This document shows, piece by piece, positions 1-9,309 of a stretch of 46,956 nucleotides of DNA; the stretch's first letter is position 1, and the number at the start of each line of letters is the position of its first letter. Origin of the DNA: Akkermansiaceae bacterium (GTDB lineage: Bacteria; Verrucomicrobiota; Verrucomicrobiia; Verrucomicrobiales; Akkermansiaceae); NCBI GenBank assembly GCA_023263995.1, contig JALQTQ010000003.1, forward strand, positions 1 to 46,956, in the 5' to 3' direction. A model generated the notes under the pieces. It had not been told where the DNA came from. It was given only the letters and a program-made list of their open reading frames with translations, and searched no databases. The translations under genes and the position numbers were made by a program.

Positions 1-1
1 C

Positions 2-784
2 TCCCTTTGCCCCCTGAACCCGACCTCGATCGCTTCTTGCATCGCGGCGGCGCGCGAGAACGCCCGCACCGTCCGGGACCAACTCTCAGAAGAAATGTGG
101 TTGGAGCTCAATGCCATCCACCTCTACCTGTCATCGGACCGGGCACGCCATGATTACCGGAATTCGCCCGAGTCTCTCTTCCGCAAGATCATCCGCTTCT
201 CCATCATTTTCCAAGGTCTCAGTCAGTCGACCATCCGGCAGGATGAGGGATGGTATTTCTCCCGGGTCGGACGTTTCGTGGAGCGGGCCGACAAGACCAG
301 CCGCATTCTGGATACCCTGACCTTCACGGTCGACGAGCCGACCCAATCAGCGCTCTTGGCGGTGCTGCGTTCCTGCAGTGCCTTCACCGCCTTTCGGGCG
401 CAATACCGGACCGATCTTTCCTTGCGCAACGTTGCGGCCTTCCTCTTTTTCTCAGCCGACTTCCCGCGGTCCATTCGTTTTTGTCTCCAACAAATCGAGA
501 GCAACTTGCGTGCGATTTCCGGGACCCGGTCCGGGGATTTCTCGAACGAGGCGGAGCGCCATGCCGGCCAGGCCCTCGCTGCAGTCAACTTCAACCTCAT
601 CGATCAGGTCATCGAGGCCGGCCTGCACGATGAAATCGATGACGTCCAGCGTCGTCTCAACGAGATTGGGCAGGAGATCTTCAAGCAATATGTCCTGCTC
701 CCCTCGGAGATCAGGGAGGCCGTGCGAACCGAGGGCCTGCAAAACACCCGTTGGCCCCAGCAACAACAACGGAGACGAAGCTGA
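2..784 (+). CDS. Alpha-E domain protein (DUF403), 5' end cut by window edge
   Basis: The reading frame is already open at base 2, so the gene begins outside the window; 260 codons are visible and it ends at TGA 782-784. The family is usually about 310 residues, so roughly 50 N-terminal residues are missing. The visible start has the family's Cys-x-x-x-Ala-Arg-Glu-Asn-Ala-Arg helix, followed by GRFVERADKTSRILD. Alpha-E proteins are all-helical with no proven activity. They are known to sit beside a circularly permuted ATP-grasp enzyme (DUF404/DUF407) and a transglutaminase, and are thought to take part in peptide synthesis or tagging. The transglutaminase follows here after 5 bases, so the missing ATP-grasp gene is expected just left of the window. 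Confidence 0.88.
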   Translation, partial: SLCPLNPTSIASCIAAARENARTVRDQLSEEMWLELNAIHLYLSSDRARHDYRNSPESLFRKIIRFSIIFQGLSQSTIRQDEGWYFSRVGRFVERADKTSRILDTLTFTVDEPTQSALLAVLRSCSAFTAFRAQYRTDLSLRNVAAFLFFSADFPRSIRFCLQQIESNLRAISGTRSGDFSNEAERHAGQALAAVNFNLIDQVIEAGLHDEIDDVQRRLNEIGQEIFKQYVLLPSEIREAVRTEGLQNTRWPQQQQRRRS

Positions 785-789
785 GTCTG

Positions 790-1686
790 ATGGACCTCAA
801 GGTGTATCATCGCACGGAGTACCGCTACTCCAGCCCGGCGAGCGAGAGCGTGAATGAGATCAAGCTCAGGCCGCCCGATACCAAAAGCCAGCGCTGTGCC
901 AGCGCGGTGATCTCGGTGCTGCCGGCGACGCGGCTTCGTCCCTTCGCCGATCTTTACGGAAACCGGGGCCACCATGTGGAGATTTTCGAAGCTCACGACC
1001 GACTTGTCGTGGAGGCCCGCCTGCGGGTCCACACTGCCCCGACCTTGCGCATCGAGGACTTTCCCTACGGGGTGTCGATGTCGTCCCTGAAAGGCTTGGC
1101 GCGCCGCGAGGACTGCCATCCGTTTCTCCAAGGCAGCACCTACGTGGAAATGACACCCGCGGTCTGGCGGGAGGCGGTCGACATCATGGACGATTCAACC
1201 GATGTCTTCCAGACCAGCTATGCCATCATGCAGGCCATCTTCGAGCGCTACACCTATCGGCCGGGGTCGACCGTGGTGACAACGCACGCCAACGAAGTCA
1301 TCGAGCGCAAGGTCGGGGTTTGCCAGGACTTTGCCCACGCCATGGTGGCCTTTTGCCGGTCCCTCAAAATTCCGGCGCGATACGTCAGCGGCTACTTTTT
1401 CGATGCCACCCGCGACCACTCCCTGCGAGGCTCGGAAGCTACCCACGCCTGGGTCGAGGTGTTCGTGGAAGGATACGGCTGGTTGGGATTGGACCCGACC
1501 AACAACAAGGTGGTCGATGACACTTACATCGTGCTCGCGGTAGGACGGGACTACGCCGATGTTGCCCCGGTTTCCGGTTCCTACTTTGGCGGGGGAATGA
1601 GCACCTTGATCGTGCATGTGGCGGTCAGGAGGACCGACCAGCCGGTGGTTCAGGAAGGAGCCCATTCCCAAGCCCAATCAGGGTGA
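790..1686 (+). CDS. Transglutaminase-like cysteine peptidase family protein
   Basis: 298 residues from the ATG at 790, five bases after the alpha-E stop. An upstream TTG at 751 would overlap the alpha-E gene and is less likely. Residues 1-90 match the bacterial transglutaminase N-terminal region (typical start VYHRTEYRYSSPAS). The core carries the catalytic triad: Cys178 in VGVCQDFAHA, His219 in ATHAWVEV and Asp235 in GLDPTNN. The fold can act as a peptidase or an amide transferase; the substrate is unknown. There is no signal peptide, so it should be cytoplasmic. The tight spacing with alpha-E indicates one transcript and one pathway, probably making or trimming a peptide with the permuted ATP-grasp enzyme. 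Confidence 0.9.
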   Translation: MDLKVYHRTEYRYSSPASESVNEIKLRPPDTKSQRCASAVISVLPATRLRPFADLYGNRGHHVEIFEAHDRLVVEARLRVHTAPTLRIEDFPYGVSMSSLKGLARREDCHPFLQGSTYVEMTPAVWREAVDIMDDSTDVFQTSYAIMQAIFERYTYRPGSTVVTTHANEVIERKVGVCQDFAHAMVAFCRSLKIPARYVSGYFFDATRDHSLRGSEATHAWVEVFVEGYGWLGLDPTNNKVVDDTYIVLAVGRDYADVAPVSGSYFGGGMSTLIVHVAVRRTDQPVVQEGAHSQAQSG

Positions 1687-1752
1687 GGCGTGCGGCCGCT
1701 GGGCGCCAACGGGATGCCTTGAGCGGTCGGGTCGTCCTGATAGGGTCGGCTC

Positions 1753-2415
1753 ATGGCGATGGAAGAAACCCCCCTCGACTTTGTGCGTTTTTCGGAAGCC
1801 GAGATGCGGCAGCGGGCGGCGGAATTTCTGGAAACGATGGCAAGCCGCCGCTCGGTCCGGGACTTCTCGAGTGACGCCATTCCGGACGGAATTCTGGAAG
1901 ACTGTCTCGCCGTGGCCGGTCGGGCCCCCAGCGGAGCCAACCAACAGCCGTGGCATTTTGCGGTCGTGCAAAGCGAGGAGGTGAAGCGACGTATTCGTCT
2001 CGCGGCCGAAGCCGAGGAGCGCGAGTTTTATGAATCACGGGCCCCACAGGAATGGCTCGATGCCCTCGACCACCTCGGCACCGATGCCGGCAAGCCCTTC
2101 CTGGAAACGGCCCCCGTTCTGATCGCGGTCTTTCAGAAGTCGAAAGTCGTGGATGACCAGGGCCGGGAAGGGAAGGCCTACTACCCCAAAGAGTCGGTCG
2201 GGCTGGCTTGTGGATTTCTCATCGCGGCCCTGCATCACGCCGGTTTGGCAAGTCTGACCCACACGCCGAGCCCGATGAAGTTTCTCAACGAAATCCTCGA
2301 CCGTCCGGCCTCGGAGAAACCCTTTTTGCTTCTGGTGGTCGGTTATCCGGCCGACGGGTGCCAGGTGCCCGCGATCACGAAGAAGGAATTGGACACCTTT
2401 GTCTCGCGGCATTGA
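1753..2415 (+). CDS. Nitroreductase-family flavoprotein resembling iodotyrosine deiodinase
   Basis: 220 residues; the ATG at 1759 is an alternative start. The FMN-binding start of the family is clear ([13 protein letters not shown] at 32-44, then [15 protein letters not shown]). The middle part aligns by eye better with animal iodotyrosine deiodinase than with ordinary nitroreductases. The three lid residues that clamp the zwitterion of halotyrosine in IYD appear at the matching places as Glu89, Tyr93 and Lys114 (before PFLETAP). IYD removes iodide or bromide from halotyrosines with reduced FMN. Bacterial IYD homologues are known, so dehalogenation of halotyrosine is a reasonable inference. 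The gene lies 66 bases after the transglutaminase on the same strand, but no functional link is evident. Confidence 0.85.
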   Translation: MAMEETPLDFVRFSEAEMRQRAAEFLETMASRRSVRDFSSDAIPDGILEDCLAVAGRAPSGANQQPWHFAVVQSEEVKRRIRLAAEAEEREFYESRAPQEWLDALDHLGTDAGKPFLETAPVLIAVFQKSKVVDDQGREGKAYYPKESVGLACGFLIAALHHAGLASLTHTPSPMKFLNEILDRPASEKPFLLLVVGYPADGCQVPAITKKELDTFVSRH

Positions 2416-2431
2416 TCCCACCAGCCCGCCT

Positions 2432-3913
2432 TCACTCGTAGTCCCACTTCATGATCCAAGGGTCGCCGGTGCGCTTTTGTTCGGCTTTGAGGAGGGCTTG
2501 GTATTTTTTGAGCGTTTCGGCGTGGGCGGGGTCGTCGGCCAGATTGCGGGCCTCGTTGGGGTCCGAAGCGATGTCGAAGAGTTCGAATTCGGGGCGATGG
2601 ATGTAGGAGTCGACGGTGCGCTGTCCGTATTTGGCGTCCTTGCCCTTGCTCCACTGGGCCTGCCAGGTGGCGGCGGCCCAGAGGTCGGAGGCGAAGGGGT
2701 AGGGTTGCCGGTAGGCGATGTTCCAGATGAGCTTGTAGTTGCGATCGCGGATGACGCGCATCGGGTAGTACATCTGGATTTCGTGAAAGGTGTGGGAGGC
2801 GCTGATCTGGTCCCAGCCTTTGACTTCCGGCCGTCCGACGAGGTCCCGCCAGGAGCGGCCGTGGTATTTTTTGGGGATCTGGCCGGCGTTTTCACCGACG
2901 CCCACGGGATCGACCGTGAGGGGTTTTTGGGGGGCATTCTTCTTGTGATCAAGGGCCCCGGCGTAGTCGAGTAGGGTCGGAGTGAGATCGACATGGGAGA
3001 GCATGGCGTCGGAGGTCACACCAACTTTCGGAGCGCGGGGATCTCGTACGATGAAGGGGACGCGGAGACCGGCTTCGTAGACCGTGGTCTTGGCCCCGGG
3101 AAAGGCCATGCCATGGTCGGCGGTGAAAATCAGGATGGTGTTGTCCCACTGGCCCGCTTCCTTGAGAAGCGAGATCAGGTGACCGAGACCCTGATCAATG
3201 CGGGAGCAGGATTGATAGTATTGGGCAATTTCAGCGCGGGCTTCGGGAGTGTCCGGAAGGAAACCGGGAACGATGACGCCTTCGGGATCGTAGAAGACCT
3301 CTTCGATCCCCTTGTGGGAACCTTTGTTGGGTTTGTTACCGAAGAGGTCGGGTTTGTGTTTGCCGGGGAAGGTCTTGTCGGTGCCGCCACCGCGATGGGG
3401 GTCTGAGGTGGCGAAGTAGAGGAAGAAGGGTTTCTCGGTCCCTTCTTCAAAGACCGGCTTGCAGACTTCCGCCATTTGCTTCGCGTTGCGGGAGTTTCCC
3501 TTGAGATACTGATCAAAATGAAACACCGATTCGGGAGCGACGTGCAGCTTGCCGATCTGGATGGTCCGGTATCCGGCCTGAGCCATCAATTGTGGCAAGG
3601 CGAAGGCCCGCATCGAAGGAAAGCACTCGAACTTGTGAAAGTGGTGGGTATGACCGTATTGCCCATTGAAGTGATTGTGCAGGCCGGTCAGAATGACCGA
3701 GCGGGAAGCCGAGCAAGACGCGGTGGTGGCAAAGGCATGGGTGAAAGTGGTCGATTCTCGGGCCAGGGCGTCGAGGTGCGGGGTCTGAATCACCCGGTTG
3801 CCATAGCATCCGGCGACCGGGGATTGATCGTCGGTGACAAAGAGGATGATGTTGGGGCGGTCAGCGGCCGAAGCGAGGGCCAGCAGGCCGAGGAAACAAA
3901 AGAGGGCTTTCAT
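2432..3913 (-). CDS. Secreted sulfatase, heparan N-sulfatase (SGSH)-like
   Basis: 493 residues with a signal peptide (MKALFCFLGLLALASAA). The metal-binding start RPNIILFVTDDQ is followed by the formylglycine motif C67-S-A-S-R71 with ILTG behind it. The cysteine form needs an anaerobic-type or FGE maturase, neither of which is in the window. Later blocks (GYRTIQIGKLHVAPESVFHFD region, SDPHRGGG, VPGFLPDTPEARAEIAQYY, RIDQGLG) resemble lysosomal N-sulfoglucosamine sulfohydrolase. The likely role is desulfation of a glucosamine-containing or similar sulfated polysaccharide in the periplasm; the exact substrate is inference. The gene lies 15 bases downstream of the secreted protein at 3929-4744, so the two are probably one operon. 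Confidence 0.93.
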   Translation of the reverse strand: MKALFCFLGLLALASAADRPNIILFVTDDQSPVAGCYGNRVIQTPHLDALARESTTFTHAFATTASCSASRSVILTGLHNHFNGQYGHTHHFHKFECFPSMRAFALPQLMAQAGYRTIQIGKLHVAPESVFHFDQYLKGNSRNAKQMAEVCKPVFEEGTEKPFFLYFATSDPHRGGGTDKTFPGKHKPDLFGNKPNKGSHKGIEEVFYDPEGVIVPGFLPDTPEARAEIAQYYQSCSRIDQGLGHLISLLKEAGQWDNTILIFTADHGMAFPGAKTTVYEAGLRVPFIVRDPRAPKVGVTSDAMLSHVDLTPTLLDYAGALDHKKNAPQKPLTVDPVGVGENAGQIPKKYHGRSWRDLVGRPEVKGWDQISASHTFHEIQMYYPMRVIRDRNYKLIWNIAYRQPYPFASDLWAAATWQAQWSKGKDAKYGQRTVDSYIHRPEFELFDIASDPNEARNLADDPAHAETLKKYQALLKAEQKRTGDPWIMKWDYE

Positions 3914-3928
3914 GAACGGGGGCCGATT

Positions 3929-4744
3929 TTAGGCCGGCCCGGGCTTTTCGACGACCACGAAAAACCTCTTTTCTCCTCCTGCAGCTACCGACTCAATGCG
4001 AGTGGTCGCAGCGGCAGCGGCAGGGACATTGAGGCGGTTGTCCCACACTTCCCAATTTTCCACCGGAATCGAGAGGTCGGTGCTGCTTTTCAGATCATAG
4101 ACCTTCCCGGCTCGGCTGGGCCATTCGAAGTCGAGAGTCCCCGTGACATCAGCGCTTTGATTGATGAAAAGCTCAAGCGGGGCCGAGGCCAGAACTTCAA
4201 ACTGGAAGTCGGAGACGGTCAACGTGCCATTGATGAAGGAATTGGAATCGAAGTTTCGTCCCCCGATGCGAAAGCCCAGGATGTCGCCTTGCGCCACCGT
4301 GACGGCCGCGCCGAAGCCGGCATGGGAGTAGTTGCCCACACTTTTGAATTCCGGCAAAGGTGAGGCCACAATCTTACCGTTCACCGTGATGTGAAATTGC
4401 TGGTAAGCTTCCCACCAAGCGTGGTTTCCGCTGTATTCCCAGTTAAAGTTGATGTTGGCCCCAACGGGCGCGACGAGGGTGAAATCGGCAAAGCGCTCGG
4501 GCACCCCGGTGGTGGTGACCCCAAGATTGACCGAGTAGCTGAATTGGGCGCTCTGCGTGACTCCTTCGCCATCCGTAAAGGTGCCGAAAAATTCAGTTGT
4601 GCCTTCGGTGATGTCGGATTTTTCCCAGTTTTCAATTTCAAATCCGTTCGTGAATCCCACGGTTTGCCCGTTGGCCGCGGAAGTCGATAATCCGAGTAGA
4701 GAGGCCAGGGAGCTTGCCAAAAATCGGTTCGTCATCTTAGTCAT
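3929..4744 (-). CDS. Secreted protein with verrucomicrobial C-terminal domain, function unknown
   Basis: 271 residues from the ATG at 4744, chosen because GAAGG lies just upstream; the ATG at 4735 is possible. A signal peptide follows (RFLASSLASLLGLSTSAANG). Residues about 30-190 look like a beta-sandwich rich in Gly, Asn and aromatic residues (e.g. NWEYSGNHAWWEAYQQFH), suggesting carbohydrate or surface binding, but no family was recognised. The last 80 residues form the module often found at the end of verrucomicrobial secreted proteins (ADVTGTLDFEWPSRAGKVYD, then SSTDLSIPVENW). The same type of module ends the protein at 19139-20020. It shares a probable transcript with the sulfatase. Confidence 0.8.
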   Translation of the reverse strand: MTKMTNRFLASSLASLLGLSTSAANGQTVGFTNGFEIENWEKSDITEGTTEFFGTFTDGEGVTQSAQFSYSVNLGVTTTGVPERFADFTLVAPVGANINFNWEYSGNHAWWEAYQQFHITVNGKIVASPLPEFKSVGNYSHAGFGAAVTVAQGDILGFRIGGRNFDSNSFINGTLTVSDFQFEVLASAPLELFINQSADVTGTLDFEWPSRAGKVYDLKSSTDLSIPVENWEVWDNRLNVPAAAAATTRIESVAAGGEKRFFVVVEKPGPA

Positions 4745-4853
4745 AGCCTTCAAAGTAGCAGATCGGATGCCAGCTTCCAAGCCTCAAGCCACTTGCCCCG
4801 ACCTTGACCTTTCCGGTGGTGAGCCCTAGCGTCCCGGCTTTACTGCCAGCGCC

Positions 4854-7571
4854 ATGAGCACGTCCGAAGGAAAATCCTACAAAGAAACGCTGTTTCTGCC
4901 CAAGACTGAATTCCCAATGAAGGGGAATCTGACGGTGCGGGAACCGGCCCGCCTCGAAAAGTGGAACTCCGAGAATCTCTACGCGCGAATTATTGCTCAG
5001 CGGAAGTCACAAAAAGCCCCTCGCTTCATCCTCCACGACGGACCGCCTTTCGCCAATGGCGACGTCCACATGGGCACCGGCCTGAACAAGGTCCTCAAGG
5101 ACTTCGTGGTGAAATCCAAGACGATGGCAGGATTCGAGGTTCCCTACATCCCGGGCTGGGACTGCCACGGTCTGCCCATCGAGTTCAAGGTGATGCAGGA
5201 CGAGGACGCCCGCGAGGTCGAGCCCGCTGAGATCCGCCGCCGTTGCGAAACCTTCGCCCGCAAGTGGATCGACATCCAGCGTGAGTCGTTCAAACGCCTC
5301 GGCGTTTTCGGCGATTGGGAAAATCCCTACCTCACCCTCGATCCCGGATACGAGGCCAACATCATCCGCACCTTCGCCACCCTCGTGGAAAAAGGTTGCG
5401 TCTACCAGTCAAAGAAGCCTGTCCAGTGGTCCTACGGGGCCAAGACTGCGCTCGCGGAAGCCGAGGTGGAATACCAAGACAAAAAGTCGACCGCCGTCTT
5501 TGTGAGATTCGCCCTGCCGGATCACGAAAAACTGCCAACCGGCACCTCGATCGCGATCTGGACAACCACTCCGTGGACCCTGCCTGCCAATCTCGGCATC
5601 GCGGTGCACGAACGCTTCACCTACTCGATCGGAAAATACTCGAACGGCGAAACCATCATCGTAGTGCGCGACCTCCTCGCCGACTTCCAAGAAAAGACCG
5701 GGCTCACCCTCGAAGAAGAGGTGGGAGAAATCAAAGGGGCCGAGCTCGAAGGATTGGAAGCGCAACATCCCTTCCTCGATCGCACCGCGATGGTGATCCT
5801 CGCTCCCTTCGTCACCACCGAAGCCGGTACCGGCGCGGTCCACATCGCTCCCGGACACGGAGCCGATGACTACATGATCGGCCAGCAATATGGCTTTGAC
5901 GTTCTCAGCCCGGTCGATGACGATGGGCGATACACGGCGGAGTGCGGCCTCCCCGAGCTCGTCGGCATGCACGTTTTCAAGGCCAACGCCCGTATCGTCG
6001 AGATCCTGCAGGAAAATGGCGCGCTCCTGGGCGAAGAAACATACGAACACAGCTACCCGCATTGTTGGCGATCCAAGACACCCATCATTTTCCGGGCGGT
6101 CGAGCAGTTCTTCATCTCGATAGACGGTCTGCGCGAGCAGGCCCTCCGCGAAATCGACAAGGTCCAATGGCTGCCCTCTTGGGGGCGCAACCGCATCTAC
6201 GGCACCGTCGAGGCCAGGCCAGACTGGTGCATCTCCCGCCAACGCACCTGGGGGGTTCCGCTTCCCGTTTTCTTTGACGAATCCGGCGCGCCCATCGTGT
6301 CCGCCGACCTGGCCCGCAAGGTGGCCAACCTCGTGGAAAAGGAAGGCACGAATGTCTGGTTTGAAAAATCCGATGCCGAGCTTGCGAGCCTGCTGGACTT
6401 GCCCGAAGGCTGCACCAAATGCCGCGATACCCTGGACGTCTGGATTGATTCCGGATCATCACACGTCGCGGTGCTCGATGCCCATCCCGAGCTCTCGGTC
6501 CCGGCCGACCTTTACCTCGAGGCCACCGACCAGCACCGCGGTTGGTTCCAGAGTTCCCTCATGCTGAGTGTGGGCGTGCGCGGTAAGGCCCCCTACAAAA
6601 CCGTCCTCACCCACGGCTTCGTGGTCGACAAGGACACCGGCAAGAAGACCTCGAAATCCGATGCCAAGAAAAAAGGCAAGCCGACCGATGCCGCTCATTT
6701 TTACAACAAATACGGGGCTGACATCCTCCGCCTCTGGGTGTCCTCGGTCGATTGGCAGAACGAGGTTCCCTTCGGTGAGGACCTCTTCCAGCAGGTCGGC
6801 GAGCCCTACCGCCGCCTGCGCAATACCTTCAAGATCCTCCTCGGCAACATGCGCGACGAGAAGGTCGAGGAACCGACCGAGCTTCCTCTGATCGACCAAT
6901 GGATCATGGAGCGCCTCCAGGCCGTCATTGCCGAAGTACGAGAGGCTTACGATAAGTATGACTTCCGCAAGGTCTTCACCACCGTGAACCAGTTCGCGGC
7001 CCACGACCTCAGTGCCAACTACATCGACATCACGAAGGACCGTCTCTATTGCGATGCCGCAGGCAGCGAGCGACGCAAAGCCAGTGTCTGGGTAATGGGG
7101 CGAATCTTCGATGCCCTTGTCAAACTCCTCGCACCCATCTTGGCCTACACCAGCGAGGAAGCATGGGAACACGCGGGCAGCGAGGGCAGTGTTCACGAAC
7201 AGGACTTTCCGGCAGTCGATTCCAAATACGCCACCACTGAAGCGATCGAGACCGTCAACCGTCTCCTCGAAGTCAAGGCCGTGGTGCAGACCGCGATCGA
7301 GGAGAAGGTTCAGGCCAAGGAGTTCAAGAAAAACAACGAAGCCAGCGTGATCCTGACCGTGCCGGGCAACCATCCCTGCCTCAACCTTCTCAGGGACCAC
7401 GATTTTGCCAGCGAGTTCTTCATCGTGAGTGAGCTCAAGGTGACCGAGGGCGACAAGCTGTTGGCCACTGCCGGTAAGACGCCTCACCCGATGTGTCCCC
7501 GCTGTCGCCGATACGAGCCACCCGTTGATGACGAGGGGCTTTGCCAGAGGTGCGCGGATGCCCTGGCTTGA
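4854..7571 (+). CDS. ileS: Isoleucyl-tRNA synthetase
   Basis: 905 residues, the expected size for bacterial IleRS. It charges tRNA-Ile with isoleucine in the cytoplasm. The class I signature appears as H72-M-G-T after GPPFANGDV, and the KMSKS loop as K598-T-S-K-S602. The substrate segment GWDCHGLPIEFKV and the editing-domain motif IWTTTPWTLPAN are present. The C terminus carries the zinc finger CPRCRRYEPP...CQRCADALA typical of IleRS. The ATG at 4854 gives the expected N terminus (ETLFLPKTEFPMKGNL). No T-box or other leader structure was seen in the roughly 110 bases upstream. The gene appears to stand alone. Confidence 0.98.
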   Translation: MSTSEGKSYKETLFLPKTEFPMKGNLTVREPARLEKWNSENLYARIIAQRKSQKAPRFILHDGPPFANGDVHMGTGLNKVLKDFVVKSKTMAGFEVPYIPGWDCHGLPIEFKVMQDEDAREVEPAEIRRRCETFARKWIDIQRESFKRLGVFGDWENPYLTLDPGYEANIIRTFATLVEKGCVYQSKKPVQWSYGAKTALAEAEVEYQDKKSTAVFVRFALPDHEKLPTGTSIAIWTTTPWTLPANLGIAVHERFTYSIGKYSNGETIIVVRDLLADFQEKTGLTLEEEVGEIKGAELEGLEAQHPFLDRTAMVILAPFVTTEAGTGAVHIAPGHGADDYMIGQQYGFDVLSPVDDDGRYTAECGLPELVGMHVFKANARIVEILQENGALLGEETYEHSYPHCWRSKTPIIFRAVEQFFISIDGLREQALREIDKVQWLPSWGRNRIYGTVEARPDWCISRQRTWGVPLPVFFDESGAPIVSADLARKVANLVEKEGTNVWFEKSDAELASLLDLPEGCTKCRDTLDVWIDSGSSHVAVLDAHPELSVPADLYLEATDQHRGWFQSSLMLSVGVRGKAPYKTVLTHGFVVDKDTGKKTSKSDAKKKGKPTDAAHFYNKYGADILRLWVSSVDWQNEVPFGEDLFQQVGEPYRRLRNTFKILLGNMRDEKVEEPTELPLIDQWIMERLQAVIAEVREAYDKYDFRKVFTTVNQFAAHDLSANYIDITKDRLYCDAAGSERRKASVWVMGRIFDALVKLLAPILAYTSEEAWEHAGSEGSVHEQDFPAVDSKYATTEAIETVNRLLEVKAVVQTAIEEKVQAKEFKKNNEASVILTVPGNHPCLNLLRDHDFASEFFIVSELKVTEGDKLLATAGKTPHPMCPRCRRYEPPVDDEGLCQRCADALA

Positions 7572-7832
7572 TGAGTCTACTTCAGCTTCTCCCGACTTTG
7601 CCTTGCCCGCGCCCTGAAGAGGCCAGGCCACTTTCCGACCTCAAAGTCGACGCATCACCCATCGAACTCTCCCCGGGACCCTCCGACGCCAAGGCTCCGG
7701 CGGACGAGCGAGAAAAACCGTCTCCGGATACCTCCGGGCATTCAACGACCCACGTCTCAGCGACAGCCACCGTTGGCAAAAACGGATGTGGCCGAGGAGC
7801 TTCGAAGCAGATCGCTGCGACCGGTCGCTTTT

Positions 7833-9251
7833 CTAATAACGATAGTGAGCCGGCTTGTAGGGACCATCGACTGGCACGTCGATGTAGGCGGCTTGTTCCG
7901 GGGTCAGTTCGGTGAGCTTGGCTCCGATTTTTTCGAGGTGGAGGCGAGCCACTTCCTCGTCGAGCTCCTTGGGTAGCACTTCCACCCCGATCTCGCGGCT
8001 GTCCTTAGTTTCCCAGAGGGCGATTTGCGCAAGGGTTTGGTTGGTGAAACTGTTGCTCATGACAAAGCTCGGGTGGCCAGTGGCGCAGCCGAGATTCACA
8101 AGACGGCCCTCGGCGAGCATGTAGATGCTGTTGCCGGTCGGGAAGGTATACTTGTCGACTTGCGGTTTGATGTTGAGCTTCTGGATACCTTCGATCTTCT
8201 CGAGCTTATCGATCTGGATCTCGTTGTCGAAGTGGCCGATGTTACAGACGATGGCTTGGTCCTTCATTTTCTCCATGTGCTCGGCACGGATGATGTTGAA
8301 GTTGCCGGTGGTAGTGACGTAGATGTCGCCCCAGCCGAGAGTGTCCTCGACGGTGAGGACGCGGAAGCCTTCCATGGCTGCCTGTAGGGCGCAGATGGGA
8401 TCGACTTCGGTCACCACAACTTGGGCCCCTTGTGCGCGGAGAGCCTGGGCACAGCCCTTGCCGACATCGCCATATCCGCACACCACCCCGACCTTGCCGG
8501 AGATCATCACGTCGGTAGCTCGCTTGATGCCATCGATGAGCGATTCGCGGCAGCCATAGAGGTTATCGAACTTGGACTTGGTCACCGAGTCATTGACGTT
8601 GATGGCCGGAAAGAGAAGCTTTCCGTCGCGCTGCATCTGGTAGAGGCGGTGGACCCCGGTGGTCGTTTCCTCTGAGACTCCTTTGAGTTCGGGAACCCAG
8701 GCATGGAAGATACCGGGCTGCTTCTCGTGGATGTCCTTGAGCAAGGCCTTGATGACCGCTTCCTCGGTCGAAGAAGCAGGTTCATTGACCCAGTCGGAAC
8801 CATCTTCGAGTTCGTATCCCTTGTGAATGAGGAGGGTGGCATCGCCACCGTCATCGACAATGAGTTGGGGACCGAGAGGCATGCCGCCATCGGGATTGGG
8901 AAATTGCAGAGCTTGCCAAGTGCACCACCAGTATTCCTCGAGAGTCTCACCCTTCCAAGCAAAGACCGGGGTGCCACTTTCGGCAATCGCGGCCGCAGCG
9001 TGATCCTGAGTCGAAAAGATGTTGCAAGAACACCAGCGTACATCGGCCCCGACCTCCTTGAGGGTTTCGATGAGAACGGCGGTCTGGATCGTCATGTGGA
9101 GCGAACCCATCACACGCACCCCATCGAGCGGCTTGGCGGGACCATATTTTTCGCGGGTGGCGATGAGGCCGGGCATTTCATGTTCGGCAACGTCGAGTTC
9201 CTTACGACCGAATTCAGCTAGGCCGATGTCTTTGACTTTGTAATCTGGCAT
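7833..9251 (-). CDS. ahcY: Adenosylhomocysteinase (SAH hydrolase)
   Basis: 472 residues. It reversibly splits S-adenosylhomocysteine into adenosine and homocysteine, relieving product inhibition of methyltransferases. The NAD-binding segment [20 protein letters not shown], the family motif [15 protein letters not shown] and the conserved end PYKPAHYRY are all present. It faces the same way as metK, from which it is separated by a decayed gene. Direct repeats of half-site type (TTTGATGATTGAA at 9257-9269) lie just in front of its start and share the TTTGA element with the metK operator, so joint control by the SahR-like protein is plausible. No SAH riboswitch was recognised. Confidence 0.97.
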   Translation of the reverse strand: MPDYKVKDIGLAEFGRKELDVAEHEMPGLIATREKYGPAKPLDGVRVMGSLHMTIQTAVLIETLKEVGADVRWCSCNIFSTQDHAAAAIAESGTPVFAWKGETLEEYWWCTWQALQFPNPDGGMPLGPQLIVDDGGDATLLIHKGYELEDGSDWVNEPASSTEEAVIKALLKDIHEKQPGIFHAWVPELKGVSEETTTGVHRLYQMQRDGKLLFPAINVNDSVTKSKFDNLYGCRESLIDGIKRATDVMISGKVGVVCGYGDVGKGCAQALRAQGAQVVVTEVDPICALQAAMEGFRVLTVEDTLGWGDIYVTTTGNFNIIRAEHMEKMKDQAIVCNIGHFDNEIQIDKLEKIEGIQKLNIKPQVDKYTFPTGNSIYMLAEGRLVNLGCATGHPSFVMSNSFTNQTLAQIALWETKDSREIGVEVLPKELDEEVARLHLEKIGAKLTELTPEQAAYIDVPVDGPYKPAHYRY

Positions 9252-9309
9252 GAGAGTTTGATGATTGAAGGGTTCAGTTTGGTGTTTGAGGAGAAAGCAG
9301 GGATCAGAA

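Noticed and set aside
6459-7631. 390-codon open frame on the minus strand
   Set aside because: Opposite ileS with no recognisable domain; antisense shadow.
7790-7850. GCGACCGGTCGC followed by TTTT as an ileS terminator
   Set aside because: The palindrome has no loop, leaving only a four-base stem, and the T-run is short; too weak to call.
7571-7915. Open frame starting at the ileS stop (TGATG)
   Set aside because: It overlaps the end of ahcY, is rich in Pro/Ser/Thr with no recognisable domain, and has no ribosome site; chance frame in GC-rich DNA.
9252-9309. SAH riboswitch before ahcY
   Set aside because: No conserved riboswitch core or pseudoknot pairing could be seen in the short leader.
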